From Rhabditoides inermis (Eukaryota; Nematoda; Chromadorea; Rhabditida; Rhabditidae): a stretch of DNA of 64,000 nucleotides. This document shows positions 47,946 to 60,600 of this stretch, piece after piece. The notes beneath the pieces were generated by a model. The model did no database searches and had not been told where the DNA came from. It saw only the letters and a program-made list of their open reading frames with translations. The stretch lies in contig CAWZYM010000076.1 of NCBI GenBank assembly GCA_963966185.1, forward strand, positions 186,001-250,000, given 5' to 3'. Positions within the stretch are counted from its first letter, which is position 1. The number at the start of each line of letters is the position of its first letter. A program made the position numbers and the translations under genes.

Positions 47946-50900
47946 GTGCAAACGTCTGTCTTGCCCAGTGAGAGTGGGGGCAATGAGAAAATGTTAGTTA
48001 GAACCCAGCATTCTGTATTTAAAGTAATCTTCATGAAGATACAATGTTGTAATCGAGTAGTCGCAACAGCGAGAGACGGTGGGACAAAAAGGCAGGTAAA
48101 TCGTGCAAACGTCTGTCTTGCCGAGTGAGAGTGGGGGCAATGAGAAAATGTTAGTTAGAACCCAGCATTCTGTATTTAAAGTAATCTTCATGAAGATACA
48201 ATGTTGTAATCGAGTAGTCGCAACAGCGAGAGACGGTGGAACAAAAAGGCAGGTAAATCGTGCACACGTCTGTTTTTCCGAGTGGGAGTGGGGACAATGC
48301 GAAAGTGTTAGTAAGAACCCAGTCTCCTGTATTTCAAAGTAATCTTCATGAACCTTTTAAAAACAGATACAATGAGTATTCGAGTAGTCGCAACAGCGAG
48401 AGACGCTGGGGCAAAAGGCAGGTAAATCGTGCAAACGTCTGTCTTCCCGAGTGATAGTGGGGACAATGCGAAAGTGTTAGTAAGAACCCTGTCTCCTGTA
48501 TTTTGAAGTACTCTTCATGAACATTTCAAAAACAGATACAATGTTGTAATCGAGTAGTCGTAACAGCGAGAGACGGTGGGACAAAAAGGCAGGTAAATCG
48601 TGCAAACGTCTGTCATCCCGAGTGATATTGGGGACAATGCGAAAGTGTTAGTAAGAACCCAGTCTCCTGTTTTTCAAAGTTTTCTTCATGAACATTTCAA
48701 AAACAGATACAATGTTGTATTCGAGTAGTCGCAACAGCGAGAGACGGTGGGACAAAAAGGCAGGTAAATCGTGCACACGTCTGTTTTTCTGAGTGGGAGT
48801 GGGGACAATGCGAAAGTGTTAGTAAGAACCTAGTCTCCTGTATTTCGAAGTTTTCTTCATGCACATTTCAAAAACAGATACAATGTCGTAATCGAATACT
48901 CGCAACAGCGAGAGATGCTGGGGCAAAAGGCAGGTAAATCGTGCAAACGTCTGTCTTCCCTAGTGATAGTGGGTACAATGCGAAAGTGTTAGTGAGAACC
49001 CAGTCTCCTGTTCTTCAAAGTAATCTTCATGAACATTTCAAAAACAGATACAATGTTGTAATCGAGTAGTCGCAACAGCGAGAGACGCTGGGACAAAAGG
49101 CAGGTAAATCGTGCACATGTCTGTCTTTTCGAGTGGGAGTGGGAAAAAGCGAAAGTGTTAGTAAGAACCCAGTCTTCTGTATTTCAAAATATTCTTCATG
49201 AACATCTCAAAAACAGATACAATGTTTTATTCGAGTAGTCGCAACAGCGAGAGACGCTGGGGCAAAAGGCAGGTAAATCGTGCAAACGTCTGTCTTCCCG
49301 AGTGGGAGTGGGAACAATGCGAAAGTGTTAGTAAGAACCCAGTCTCTTGTATTTCAAAATATTCTTCATGAACCTTTTAAAAACAGATACAATGTTGTAT
49401 TCGAGTAGTCGCAACAGCGAGAGACGCTGGGGCAAAAGGCAGGTAAATCGTGCAAACGTCTGTCTTCCCGAGGGATAGTGGGGACAATGCGAAAGTGTTA
49501 GTAAGAACCCAGTCTCCTGTATTTTGAAGTATTCTTCATGAACATTTCAAAAACAGATACAATGTTGTAATCGAGTAGTCGCAACAGCGAGAGACGGTGG
49601 AACAAAAAGGCAGGTAAATCGTGCAAACATCTGTCTTCCCGAGTGATAGTGGGGACAATGCGAAAGTGTTAGTTAGAACCCAGTCTCCTGTATTTCAAAG
49701 TATTCTTCATGAACATTTCGAAAACAGATACAATGTTGTATTCGAGTAGTGTAGTCGTAACAGCGAAGGACGCTGGGGCAAAAGGCAGGTAAATCGTGCA
49801 AACGTATGTCTTCCCGAGTGGGAGTGGGAACAATGCGAAAGTGTTAGTAAGAACCCAGTCTCCTGTTTTTCAAAGTATTCTTCATGAACATTTCAAAAAC
49901 AGATACAATGTTGTAATCGAGTAGTCGCAACAGCGAGAGACGCTGGGACAAAAGGCAGGTAAATCGTGCTCACGTCTGTTTTTCTGAGTGGGAGTGGGGA
50001 CAATGCGAAAGTGTTAGTAAGAACCTAGTCTCCTGTATTTCAAAATATTCTTCATGAACCTTTTAAAAACAGATACAATGTCGTAATCGAATACTCGCAA
50101 CAGCGAGAGATGCTGGGGCAAAAGGCAGGTAAATCGTGCAAACGTCTGTCTTGCCCAGTGAGAGTGGGGGCAATGAGAAAATGTTAGTTAGAACCCAGCA
50201 TTCTGTATTTAAAGTAATCTTCATGAAGATACAATGTTGTAATCGAGTAGTCGCAACAGCGAGAGACGGTGGGACAAAAAGGCAGGTAAATCGTGCAAAC
50301 GTCTGTCTTGCCGAGTGAGAGTGGGGGCAATGAGAAAATGTTAGTTAGAACCCAGCATTCTGTATTTAAAGTAATCTTCATGAAGATACAATGTTGTAAT
50401 CGAGTAGTCGCAACAGCGAGAGACGGTGGAACAAAAAGGCAGGTAAATCGTGCACACGTCTGTTTTTCCGAGTGGGAGTGGGGACAATGCGAAAGTGTTA
50501 GTAAGAACCCAGTCTCCTGTATTTCAAAGTAATCTTCATGAACCTTTTAAAAACAGATACAATGAGTATTCGAGTAGTCGCAACAGCGAGAGACGCTGGG
50601 GCAAAAGGCAGGTAAATCGTGCAAACGTCTGTCTTCCCGAGTGATAGTGGGGACAATGCGAAAGTGTTAGTAAGAACCCTGTCTCCTGTATTTTGAAGTA
50701 CTCTTCATGAACATTTCAAAAACAGATACAATGTTGTAATCGAGTAGTCGTAACAGCGAGAGACGGTGGGACAAAAAGGCAGGTAAATCGTGCAAACGTC
50801 TGTCTTCCCGAGTGATAGTGGGGACAATGCGAAAGTGTTAGTAAGAACCCAGTCTCCTGTTTTTCAAAGTTTTCTTCATGAACATTTCAAAAACAGATAC

Positions 50901-52270
50901 AATGTTGTATTCGAGTAGTCGCAACAGCGAGAGACGGTGGGACAAAAAGGCAGGTAAATCGTGCACACGTCTGTTTTTCTGAGTGGGAGTGGGGACAATG
51001 CGAAAGTGTTAGTAAGAACCTAGTCTCCTGTATTTCGAAGTTTTCTTCATGCACATTTCAAAAACAGATACAATGTCGTAATCGAATACTCGCAACAGCG
51101 AGAGATGCTGGGGCAAAAGGCAGGTAAATCGTGCAAACGTCTGTCTTCCCTAGTGATAGTGGGTACAATGCGAAAGTGTTAGTGAGAACCCAGTCTCCTG
51201 TTCTTCAAAGTAATCTTCATGAACATTTCAAAAACAGATACAATGTTGTAATCGAGTAGTCGCAACAGCGAGAGACGCTGGGACAAAAGGCAGGTAAATC
51301 GTGCACATGTCTGTCTTTTCGAGTGGGAGTGGGAAAAAGCGAAAGTGTTAGTAAGAACCCAGTCTTCTGTATTTCAAAATATTCTTCATGAACATCTCAA
51401 AAACAGATACAATGTTTTATTCGAGTAGTCGCAACAGCGAGAGACGCTGGGGCAAAAGGCAGGTAAATCGTGCAAACGTCTGTCTTCCCGAGTGGGAGTG
51501 GGAACAATGCGAAAGTGTTAGTAAGAACCCAGTCTCTTGTATTTCAAAATATTCTTCATGAACCTTTTAAAAACAGATACAATGTTGTATTCGAGTAGTC
51601 GCAACAGCGAGAGACGCTGGGGCAAAAGGCAGGTAAATCGTGCAAACGTCTGTCTTCCCGAGGGATAGTGGGGACAATGCGAAAGTGTTAGTAAGAACCC
51701 AGTCTCCTGTATTTTGAAGTATTCTTCATGAACATTTCAAAAACAGATACAATGTTGTAATCGAGTAGTCGCAACAGCGAGAGACGGTGGAACAAAAAGG
51801 CAGGTAAATCGTGCAAACATCTGTCTTCCCGAGTGATAGTGGGGACAATGCGAAAGTGTTAGTTAGAACCCAGTCTCCTGTATTTCAAAGTATTCTTCAT
51901 GAACATTTCGAAAACAGATACAATGTTGTATTCGAGTAGTGTAGTCGTAACAGCGAAGGACGCTGGGGCAAAAGGCAGGTAAATCGTGCAAACGTATGTC
52001 TTCCCGAGTGGGAGTGGGAACAATGCGAAAGTGTTAGTAAGAACCCAGTCTCCTGTTTTTCAAAGTATTCTTCATGAACATTTCAAAAACAGATACAATG
52101 TTGTAATCGAGTAGTCGCAACAGCGAGAGACGCTGGGACAAAAGGCAGGTAAATCGTGCTCACGTCTGTTTTTCTGAGTGGGAGTGGGGACAATGCGAAA
52201 GTGTTAGTAAGAACCTAGTCTCCTGTATTTCAAAATATTCTTCATGAACCTTTTAAAAACAGATACAATG
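47946..52270 (+). repeat. 2190-bp higher-order repeat, two adjoining copies
   Basis: 47946-50080 matches 50136-52270 at an offset of 2190. Markers: ATGAGTATTCG, GTGGGAAAAAGCG (near 49138 and 51328), GAGGGATAG and AAACATCTGTC (near 49626 and 51816). About 13 monomers per unit. Confidence 0.75.
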
Positions 52271-55029
52271 TTGTATTCGAGTAGTCGCAACAGCGAGAGA
52301 CGCTGGGGCAAAAGGCAGGTAAATCGTGCAAACGTCTGTCTTCCCGAGGGATAGTGGGGACAATGCGAAAGTGTTAGTAAGAACCCAGTCTCCTGTATTT
52401 TGAAGTATTCTTCATGAACATTTCAAAAACAGATACAATGTTGTAATCGAGTAGTCGCAACAGCGAGAGACGGTGGAACAAAAAGGCAGGTAAATCGTGC
52501 AAACGTCTGTCTTCCCGAGTGATAGTGGGGACAATGCGAAAGTGTTAGTTAGAACCCAGTCTCCTGTATTTCAAAGTATTCTTCATGAACATTTCGAAAA
52601 CAGATACAATGTTGTATTCGAGTAGTGTAGTCGTAACAGCGAAGGACGCTGGGGCAAAAGGCAGGTAAATCGTGCAAACGTATGTCTTCCCGAGTGGGAG
52701 TGGGAACAATGCGAAAGTGTTAGTAAGAACCCAGTCTCCTGTTTTTCAAAGTATTCTTCATGAACATTTCAAAAACAGATACAATGTTGTAATCGAGTAG
52801 TCGCAACAGCGAGAGACGCTGGGACAAAAGGCAGGTAAATCGTGCTCACGTCTGTTTTTCTGAGTGGGAGTGGGGACAATGCGAAAGTGTTAGTAAGAAC
52901 CTAGTCTCCTGTATTTCAAAGTTTTCTTCATGATTATTTCAAAAACAGATACAATGTTTTATTCGAGTAGTCGCAACAGCGAGAGACGCTGGGACAAAAG
53001 GCAGGTAAATCGTGCACACGTCTGTCTTTCCGAGTGGGAGTGGGGACAATGCGAAAGTGTTAGTAAGAACCCAGTCTTCTGTAATTCAAAGTATTTTTCA
53101 TGAACCTTTTAAAAACAGATACAATGTTGTATTCGAGTAGTCGCAACAGCGAGAGACGCTGGGGCAAAAGGCAGGTAAATCGTGCACACGTCTGTCTTTC
53201 CGAATGATAGTGGGGACAATGCGAAAGTGTTAGTAAGAACCCAGTCTTCTGTATTTCAAAGTATTCGTCATGAACACTTCGAAAACAGATACAATGTTGT
53301 ATTCGAGTAGTCGCAACAGCGAGAGACGGTGGGACAAAAAGGCAGGTAAACCGTGCAAACGTCTGTCTTCCCGAGTGATAGTGGGACAATGCGAAAGTGC
53401 TAGTAAGAACACAGCGTTCTGTATTTCAAAGTTATCTTCATGAACATTTCAAAAACAGATACAATGTTGTATTCGAGTAGTCGCAACAGCGAGAGACGGT
53501 GGGACAAAAAGGCAGGTAAATCGTGCAAACGTCTGTCTTGCCCAGTGAGAGTGGGGGCAATGAGAAAATGTTAGTTAGAACCCAGCATTCTGTATTTAAA
53601 GTAATCTTCATGAAGATACAATGTTGTAATCGAGTAGTCGCAACAGCGAGAGACGGTGGGACAAAAAGGCAGGTAAATCGTGCAAACGTCTGTCTTGCCG
53701 AGTGAGAGTGGGGGCAATGAGAAAATGTTAGTTAGAACCCAGCATTCTGTATTTAAAGTAATCTTCATGAAGATACAATGTTGTAATCGAGTAGTCGCAA
53801 CAGCGAGAGACGGTGGAACAAAAAGGCAGGTAAATCGTGCACACGTCTGTTTTTCCGAGTGGGAGTGGGGACAATGCGAAAGTGTTAGTAAGAACCCAGT
53901 CTCCTGTATTTCAAAGTAATCTTCATGAACCTTTTAAAAACAGATACAATGTTGTATTCGAGTAGTCGCAACAGCGAGAGACGCTGGGGCAAAAGGCAGG
54001 TAAATCGTGCAAACGTCTGTCTTCCCGAGTGATAGTGGGGACAATGCGAAAGTGTTAGTAAGAACCCTGTCTCCTGTATTTTGAAGTACTCTTCATGAAC
54101 ATTTCAAAAACAGATACAATGTTGTAATCGAGTAGTCGTAACAGCGAGAGACGGTGGGACAAAAAGGCAGGTAAATCGTGCAAACGTCTGTCTTCCCGAG
54201 TGATAGTGGGGACAATGCGAAAGTGTTAGTAAGAACCCTGTCTCCTGTATTTTGAAGTACTCTTCATGAACATTTCAAAAACAGATACAATGTTGTAATC
54301 GAGTAGTCGCAACAGCGAGAGACGGTGGAACAAAAAGGCAGGTAAATCGTGCAAACGTCTGTCTTCCCGAGTGATAGTGGGGACAATGCGAAAGTGTTAG
54401 TAAGAACCCAGTCTCCTGTATTTCAAAGTATTCTTCATGAACATTTCGAAAACAGATACAATGTTGTATTCGAGTAGTGTAGTCGTAACAGCGAGAGACG
54501 CTGGGGCAAAAGGCAGGTAAATCGTGCAAACGTATGTCTTCCCGAGTGGGAGTGGGAACAATGCGAAAGTGTTAGTAAGAACCCAGTCTCCTGTTTTTCA
54601 AAGTATTCTTCATGAACATTTCAAAAACAGATACAATGTTGTAATCGAGTAGTCGCAACAGCGAGAGACGCTGGGACAAAAGGCAGGTAAATCGTGCACA
54701 CGTCTGTTTTTCTGAGTGGGAGTGGGGACAATGCGAAAGTGTTAGTAAGAACCTAGTCTCCTGTATTTCAAAGTTTTCTTCATGATTATTTCAAAAACAG
54801 ATACAATGTTTTATTCGAGTAGTCGCAACAGCGAGAGACGCTGGGACAAAAGGCAGGTAAATCGTGCACACGTCTGTCTTTCCGAGTGGGAGTGGGGACA
54901 ATGCGAAAGTGTTAGTAAGAACCCAGTCTTCTGTAATTCAAAGTATTCTTCATGAACCTTTTAAAAACAGATACAATGTTGTATTCGAGTAGTCGCAACA
55001 GCGAGAGACGCTGGGGCAAAAGGCAGGTA

Positions 55030-57690
55030 AATCGTGCAAACGTCTGTCTTCCCGAGTGATAGTGGGACAATGCGAAAGTGCTAGTAAGAACACAGCGTTC
55101 TGTATTTCAAAGTTATCTTCATGAACATTTCAAAAACAGATACAATGTTGTATTCGAGTAGTCGCAACAGCGATAGACGGTGGGACAAAAAGGCAGGTAA
55201 ATCGTGCAAACGTCTGTCTTGCCCAGTGAGAGTGGGGGCAATGAGAAAATGTTAGTTAGAACCCAGCATTCTGTATTTAAAGTAATCTTCATGAAGATAC
55301 AATGTTGTAATCGAGTAGTCGCAACAGCGAGAGACGGTGGGACAAAAAGGCAGGTAAATCGTGCAAACGTCTGTCTTGCCGAGTGAGAGTGGGGGCAATG
55401 AGAAAATGTTAGTTAGAACCCAGCATTCTGTATTTAAAGTAATCTTCATGAAGATACAATGTTGTAATCGAGTAGTCGCAACAGCGAGAGACGCTGGGGC
55501 AAAAGGCAGGTAAATCGTGCAAACGTATGTCTTCCCGAGTGGGAGTGGGAACAATGCGAAAGTGTTAGTAAGAACCCAGTCTCCTGTTTTTCAAAGTATT
55601 CTTCATGAACATTTCAAAAACAGATACAATGTTGTAATCGAGTAGTCGCAACAGCGAGAGACGCTGGGACAAAAGGCAGGTAAATCGTGCACACGTCTGT
55701 TTTTCTGAGTGGGAGTGGGGACAATGCGAAAGTGTTAGTAAGAACCTAGTCTCCTGTATTTCAAAGTTTTCTTCATGATTATTTCAAAAACAGATACAAT
55801 GTTTTATTCGAGTAGTCGCAACAGCGAGAGACGCTGGGACAAAAGGCAGGTAAATCGTGCACACGTCTGTCTTTCCGAGTGGGAGTGGGGACAATGCGAA
55901 AGTGTTAGTAAGAACCCAGTCTTCTGTAATTCAAAGTATTCTTCATGAACCTTTTAAAAACAGATACAATGTTGTATTCGAGTAGTCGCAACAGCGAGAG
56001 ACGCTGGGGCAAAAGGCAGGTAAATCGTGCACACGTCTGTCTTTCCGAATGATAGTGGGGACAATGCGAAAGTGTTAGTAAGAACCCAGTCTTCTGTATT
56101 TCAAAGTATTCGTCATGAACATGTTAAAAACAGATACAATGTTGTATTCGAGTAGTCGCAACAGCGAGAGACGCTGGGGCAAAAGGCAGGTAAATCGTGC
56201 AAACGTCTGTCTTCCCGAGTGATAGTGGGACAATGCGAAAGTGCTAGTAAGAACACAGCGTTCTGTATTTCAAAGTTATCTTCATGAACATTTCAAAAAC
56301 AGATACAATGTTGTATTCGAGTAGTCGCAACAGCGATAGACGGTGGGACAAAAAGGCAGGTAAATCGTGCAAACGTCTGTCTTGCCCAGTGAGAGTGGGG
56401 GCAATGAGAAAATGTTAGTTAGAACCCAGCATTCTGTATTTAAAGTAATCTTCATGAAGATACAATGTTGTAATCGAGTAGTCGCAACAGCGAGAGACGG
56501 TGGGACAAAAAGGCAGGTAAATCGTGCAAACGTCTGTCTTGCCGAGTGAGAGTGGGGGCAATGAGAAAATGTTAGTTAGAACCCAGCATTCTGTATTTAA
56601 AGTAATCTTCATGAAGATACAATGTTGTAATCGAGTAGTCGCAACAGCGAGAGACGCTGGGGCAAAAGGCAGGTAAATCGTGCAAACGTATGTCTTCCCG
56701 AGTGGGAGTGGGAACAATGCGAAAGTGTTAGTAAGAACCCAGTCTCCTGTTTTTCAAAGTATTCTTCATGAACATTTCAAAAACAGATACAATGTTGTAA
56801 TCGAGTAGTCGCAACAGCGAGAGACGCTGGGACAAAAGGCAGGTAAATCGTGCACACGTCTGTTTTTCTGAGTGGGAGTGGGGACAATGCGAAAGTGTTA
56901 GTAAGAACCTAGTCTCCTGTATTTCAAAGTTTTCTTCATGATTATTTCAAAAACAGATACAATGTTTTATTCGAGTAGTCGCAACAGCGAGAGACGCTGG
57001 GACAAAAGGCAGGTAAATCGTGCACACGTCTGTCTTTCCGAGTGGGAGTGGGGACAATGCGAAAGTGTTAGTAAGAACCCAGTCTTCTGTAATTCAAAGT
57101 ATTCTTCATGAACCTTTTAAAAACAGATACAATGTTGTATTCGAGTAGTCGCAACAGCGAGAGACGCTGGGGCAAAAGGCAGGTAAATCGTGCACACGTC
57201 TGTCTTTCCGAATGATAGTGGGGACAATGCGAAAGTGTTAGTAAGAACCCAGTCTTCTGTATTTCAAAGTATTCGTCATGAACATGTTAAAAACAGATAC
57301 AATGTTGTATTCGAGTAGTCGCAACAGCGAGAGACGCTGGGGCAAAAGGCAGGTAAATCGTGCAAACGTCTGTCTTCCCGAGTGATAGTGGGACAATGCG
57401 AAAGTGCTAGTAAGAACACAGCGTTCTGTATTTCAAAGTTATCTTCATGAACATTTCAAAAACATATACAATGTTGTATTCGAGTAGTCGCAACAGCGAT
57501 AGACGGTGGGACAAAAAGGCAGGTAAATCGTGCAAACGTCTGTCTTGCCCAGTGAGAGTGGGGGCAATGAGAAAATGTTAGTTAGAACCCAGCATTCTGT
57601 ATTTAAAGTAATCTTCATGAAGATACAATGTTGTAATCGAGTAGTCGCAACAGCGAGAGACGGTGGGACAAAAAGGCAGGTAAATCGTGC
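55030..57690 (+). repeat. 1163-bp heptamer higher-order repeat
   Basis: Two 157-bp plus five 170/171-bp monomers make a 1163-bp unit, repeated at 55204, 56367 and 57530 with almost no difference seen. The same unit occurs twice at 46783/47946 and twice at 59040/60203. The rare AACATATACAATG is shared by the copies near 57463 and 60135 but absent from the others, which links those two by a later duplication with period 2673. Confidence 0.78.
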
Positions 57691-60600
57691 AAACGTCTGT
57701 CTTGCCGAGTGAGAGTGGGGGCAATGAGAAAATGTTAGTTAGAACCCAGCATTCTGTATTTAAAGTAATCTTCATGAAGATACAATGTTGTAATCGAGTA
57801 GTCGCAACAGCGAGAGACGGTGGAACAAAAAGGCAGGTAAATCGTGCACACGTCTGTTTTTCCGAGTGGGAGTGGGGACAATGCGAAAGTGTTAGTAAGA
57901 ACCCTGTCTCCTGTATTTTGAAGTACTCTTCATGAACATTTCAAAAACAGATACAATGTTGTAATCGAGTAGTCGCAACAGCGAGAGACGGTGGAACAAA
58001 AAGGCAGGTAAATCGTGCAAACGTCTGTCTTCCCGAGTGATAGTGGGGACAATGCGAAAGTGTTAGTAAGAACCCAGTCTCCTGTATTTCAAAGTATTCT
58101 TCATGAACATTTCGAAAACAGATACAATGTTGTATTCGAGTAGTGTAGTCGTAACAGCGAGAGACGCTGGGGCAAAAGGCAGGTAAATCGTGCAAACGTA
58201 TGTCTTCCCGAGTGGGAGTGGGAACAATGCGAAAGTGTTAGTAAGAACCCAGTCTCCTGTTTTTCAAAGTATTCTTCATGAACATTTCAAAAACAGATAC
58301 AATGTTGTAATCGAGTAGTCGCAACAGCGAGAGACGCTGGGACAAAAGGCAGGTAAATCGTGCACACGTCTGTTTTTCTGAGTGGGAGTGGGGACAATGC
58401 GAAAGTGTTAGTAAGAACCTAGTCTCCTGTATTTCAAAGTTTTCTTCATGATTATTTCAAAAACAGATACAATGTTTTATTCGAGTAGTCGCAACAGCGA
58501 GAGACGCTGGGACAAAAGGCAGGTAAATCGTGCACACGTCTGTCTTTCCGAGTGGGAGTGGGGACAATGCGAAAGTGTTAGTAAGAACCCAGTCTTCTGT
58601 AATTCAAAGTATTCTTCATGAACCTTTTAAAAACAGATACAATGTTGTATTCGAGTAGTCGCAACAGCGAGAGACGCTGGGGCAAAAGGCAGGTAAATCG
58701 TGCACACGTCTGTCTTTCCGAATGATAGTGGGGACAATGCGAAAGTGTTAGTAAGAACCCAGTCTTCTGTATTTCAAAGTATTCGTCATGAACATGTTAA
58801 AAACAGATACAATGTTGTATTCGAGTAGTCGCAACAGCGAGAGACGCTGGGGCAAAAGGCAGGTAAATCGTGCAAACGTCTGTCTTCCCGAGTGATAGTG
58901 GGACAATGCGAAAGTGCTAGTAAAAACACAGCGTTCTGTATTTCAAAGTTATCTTCATGAACATTTCAAAAACAGATACAATGTTGTATTCGAGTAGTCG
59001 CAACAGCGATAGACGGTGGGACAAAAAGGCAGGTAAATCGTGCAAACGTCTGTCTTGCCCAGTGAGAGTGGGGGCAATGAGAAAATGTTAGTTAGAACCC
59101 AGCATTCTGTATTTAAAGTAATCTTCATGAAGATACAATGTTGTAATCGAGTAGTCGCAACAGCGAGAGACGGTGGGACAAAAAGGCAGGTAAATCGTGC
59201 AAACGTCTGTCTTGCCGAGTGAGAGTGGGGGCAATGAGAAAATGTTAGTTAGAACCCAGCATTCTGTATTTAAAGTAATCTTCATGAAGATACAATGTTG
59301 TAATCGAGTAGTCGCAACAGCGAGAGACGCTGGGGCAAAAGGCAGGTAAATCGTGCAAACGTATGTCTTCCCGAGTGGGAGTGGGAACAATGCGAAAGTG
59401 TTAGTAAGAACCCAGTCTCCTGTTTTTCAAAGTATTCTTCATGAACATTTCAAAAACAGATACAATGTTGTAATCGAGTAGTCGCAACAGCGAGAGACGC
59501 TGGGACAAAAGGCAGGTAAATCGTGCACACGTCTGTTTTTCTGAGTGGGAGTGGGGACAATGCGAAAGTGTTAGTAAGAACCTAGTCTCCTGTATTTCAA
59601 AGTTTTCTTCATGATTATTTCAAAAACAGATACAATGTTTTATTCGAGTAGTCGCAACAGCGAGAGACGCTGGGACAAAAGGCAGGTAAATCGTGCACAC
59701 GTCTGTCTTTCCGAGTGGGAGTGGGGACAATGCGAAAGTGTTAGTAAGAACCCAGTCTTCTGTAATTCAAAGTATTCTTCATGAACCTTTTAAAAACAGA
59801 TACAATGTTGTATTCGAGTAGTCGCAACAGCGAGAGACGCTGGGGCAAAAGGCAGGTAAATCGTGCACACGTCTGTCTTTCCGAATGATAGTGGGGACAA
59901 TGCGAAAGTGTTAGTAAGAACCCAGTCTTCTGTATTTCAAAGTATTCGTCATGAACATGTTAAAAACAGATACAATGTTGTATTCGAGTAGTCGCAACAG
60001 CGAGAGACGCTGGGGCAAAAGGCAGGTAAATCGTGCAAACGTCTGTCTTCCCGAGTGATAGTGGGACAATGCGAAAGTGCTAGTAAGAACACAGCGTTCT
60101 GTATTTCAAAGTTATCTTCATGAACATTTCAAAAACATATACAATGTTGTATTCGAGTAGTCGCAACAGCGATAGACGGTGGGACAAAAAGGCAGGTAAA
60201 TCGTGCAAACGTCTGTCTTGCCCAGTGAGAGTGGGGGCAATGAGAAAATGTTAGTTAGAACCCAGCATTCTGTATTTAAAGTAATCTTCATGAAGATACA
60301 ATGTTGTAATCGAGTAGTCGCAACAGCGAGAGACGGTGGGACAAAAAGGCAGGTAAATCGTGCAAACGTCTGTCTTGCCGAGTGAGAGTGGGGGCAATGA
60401 GAAAATGTTAGTTAGAACCCAGCATTCTGTATTTAAAGTAATCTTCATGAAGATACAATGTTGTAATCGAGTAGTCGCAACAGCGAGAGACGGTGGAACA
60501 AAAAGGCAGGTAAATCGTGCACACGTCTGTTTTTCCGAGTGGGAGTGGGGACAATGCGAAAGTGTTAGTAAGAACCCAGTCTCCTGTATTTCAAAGTAAT

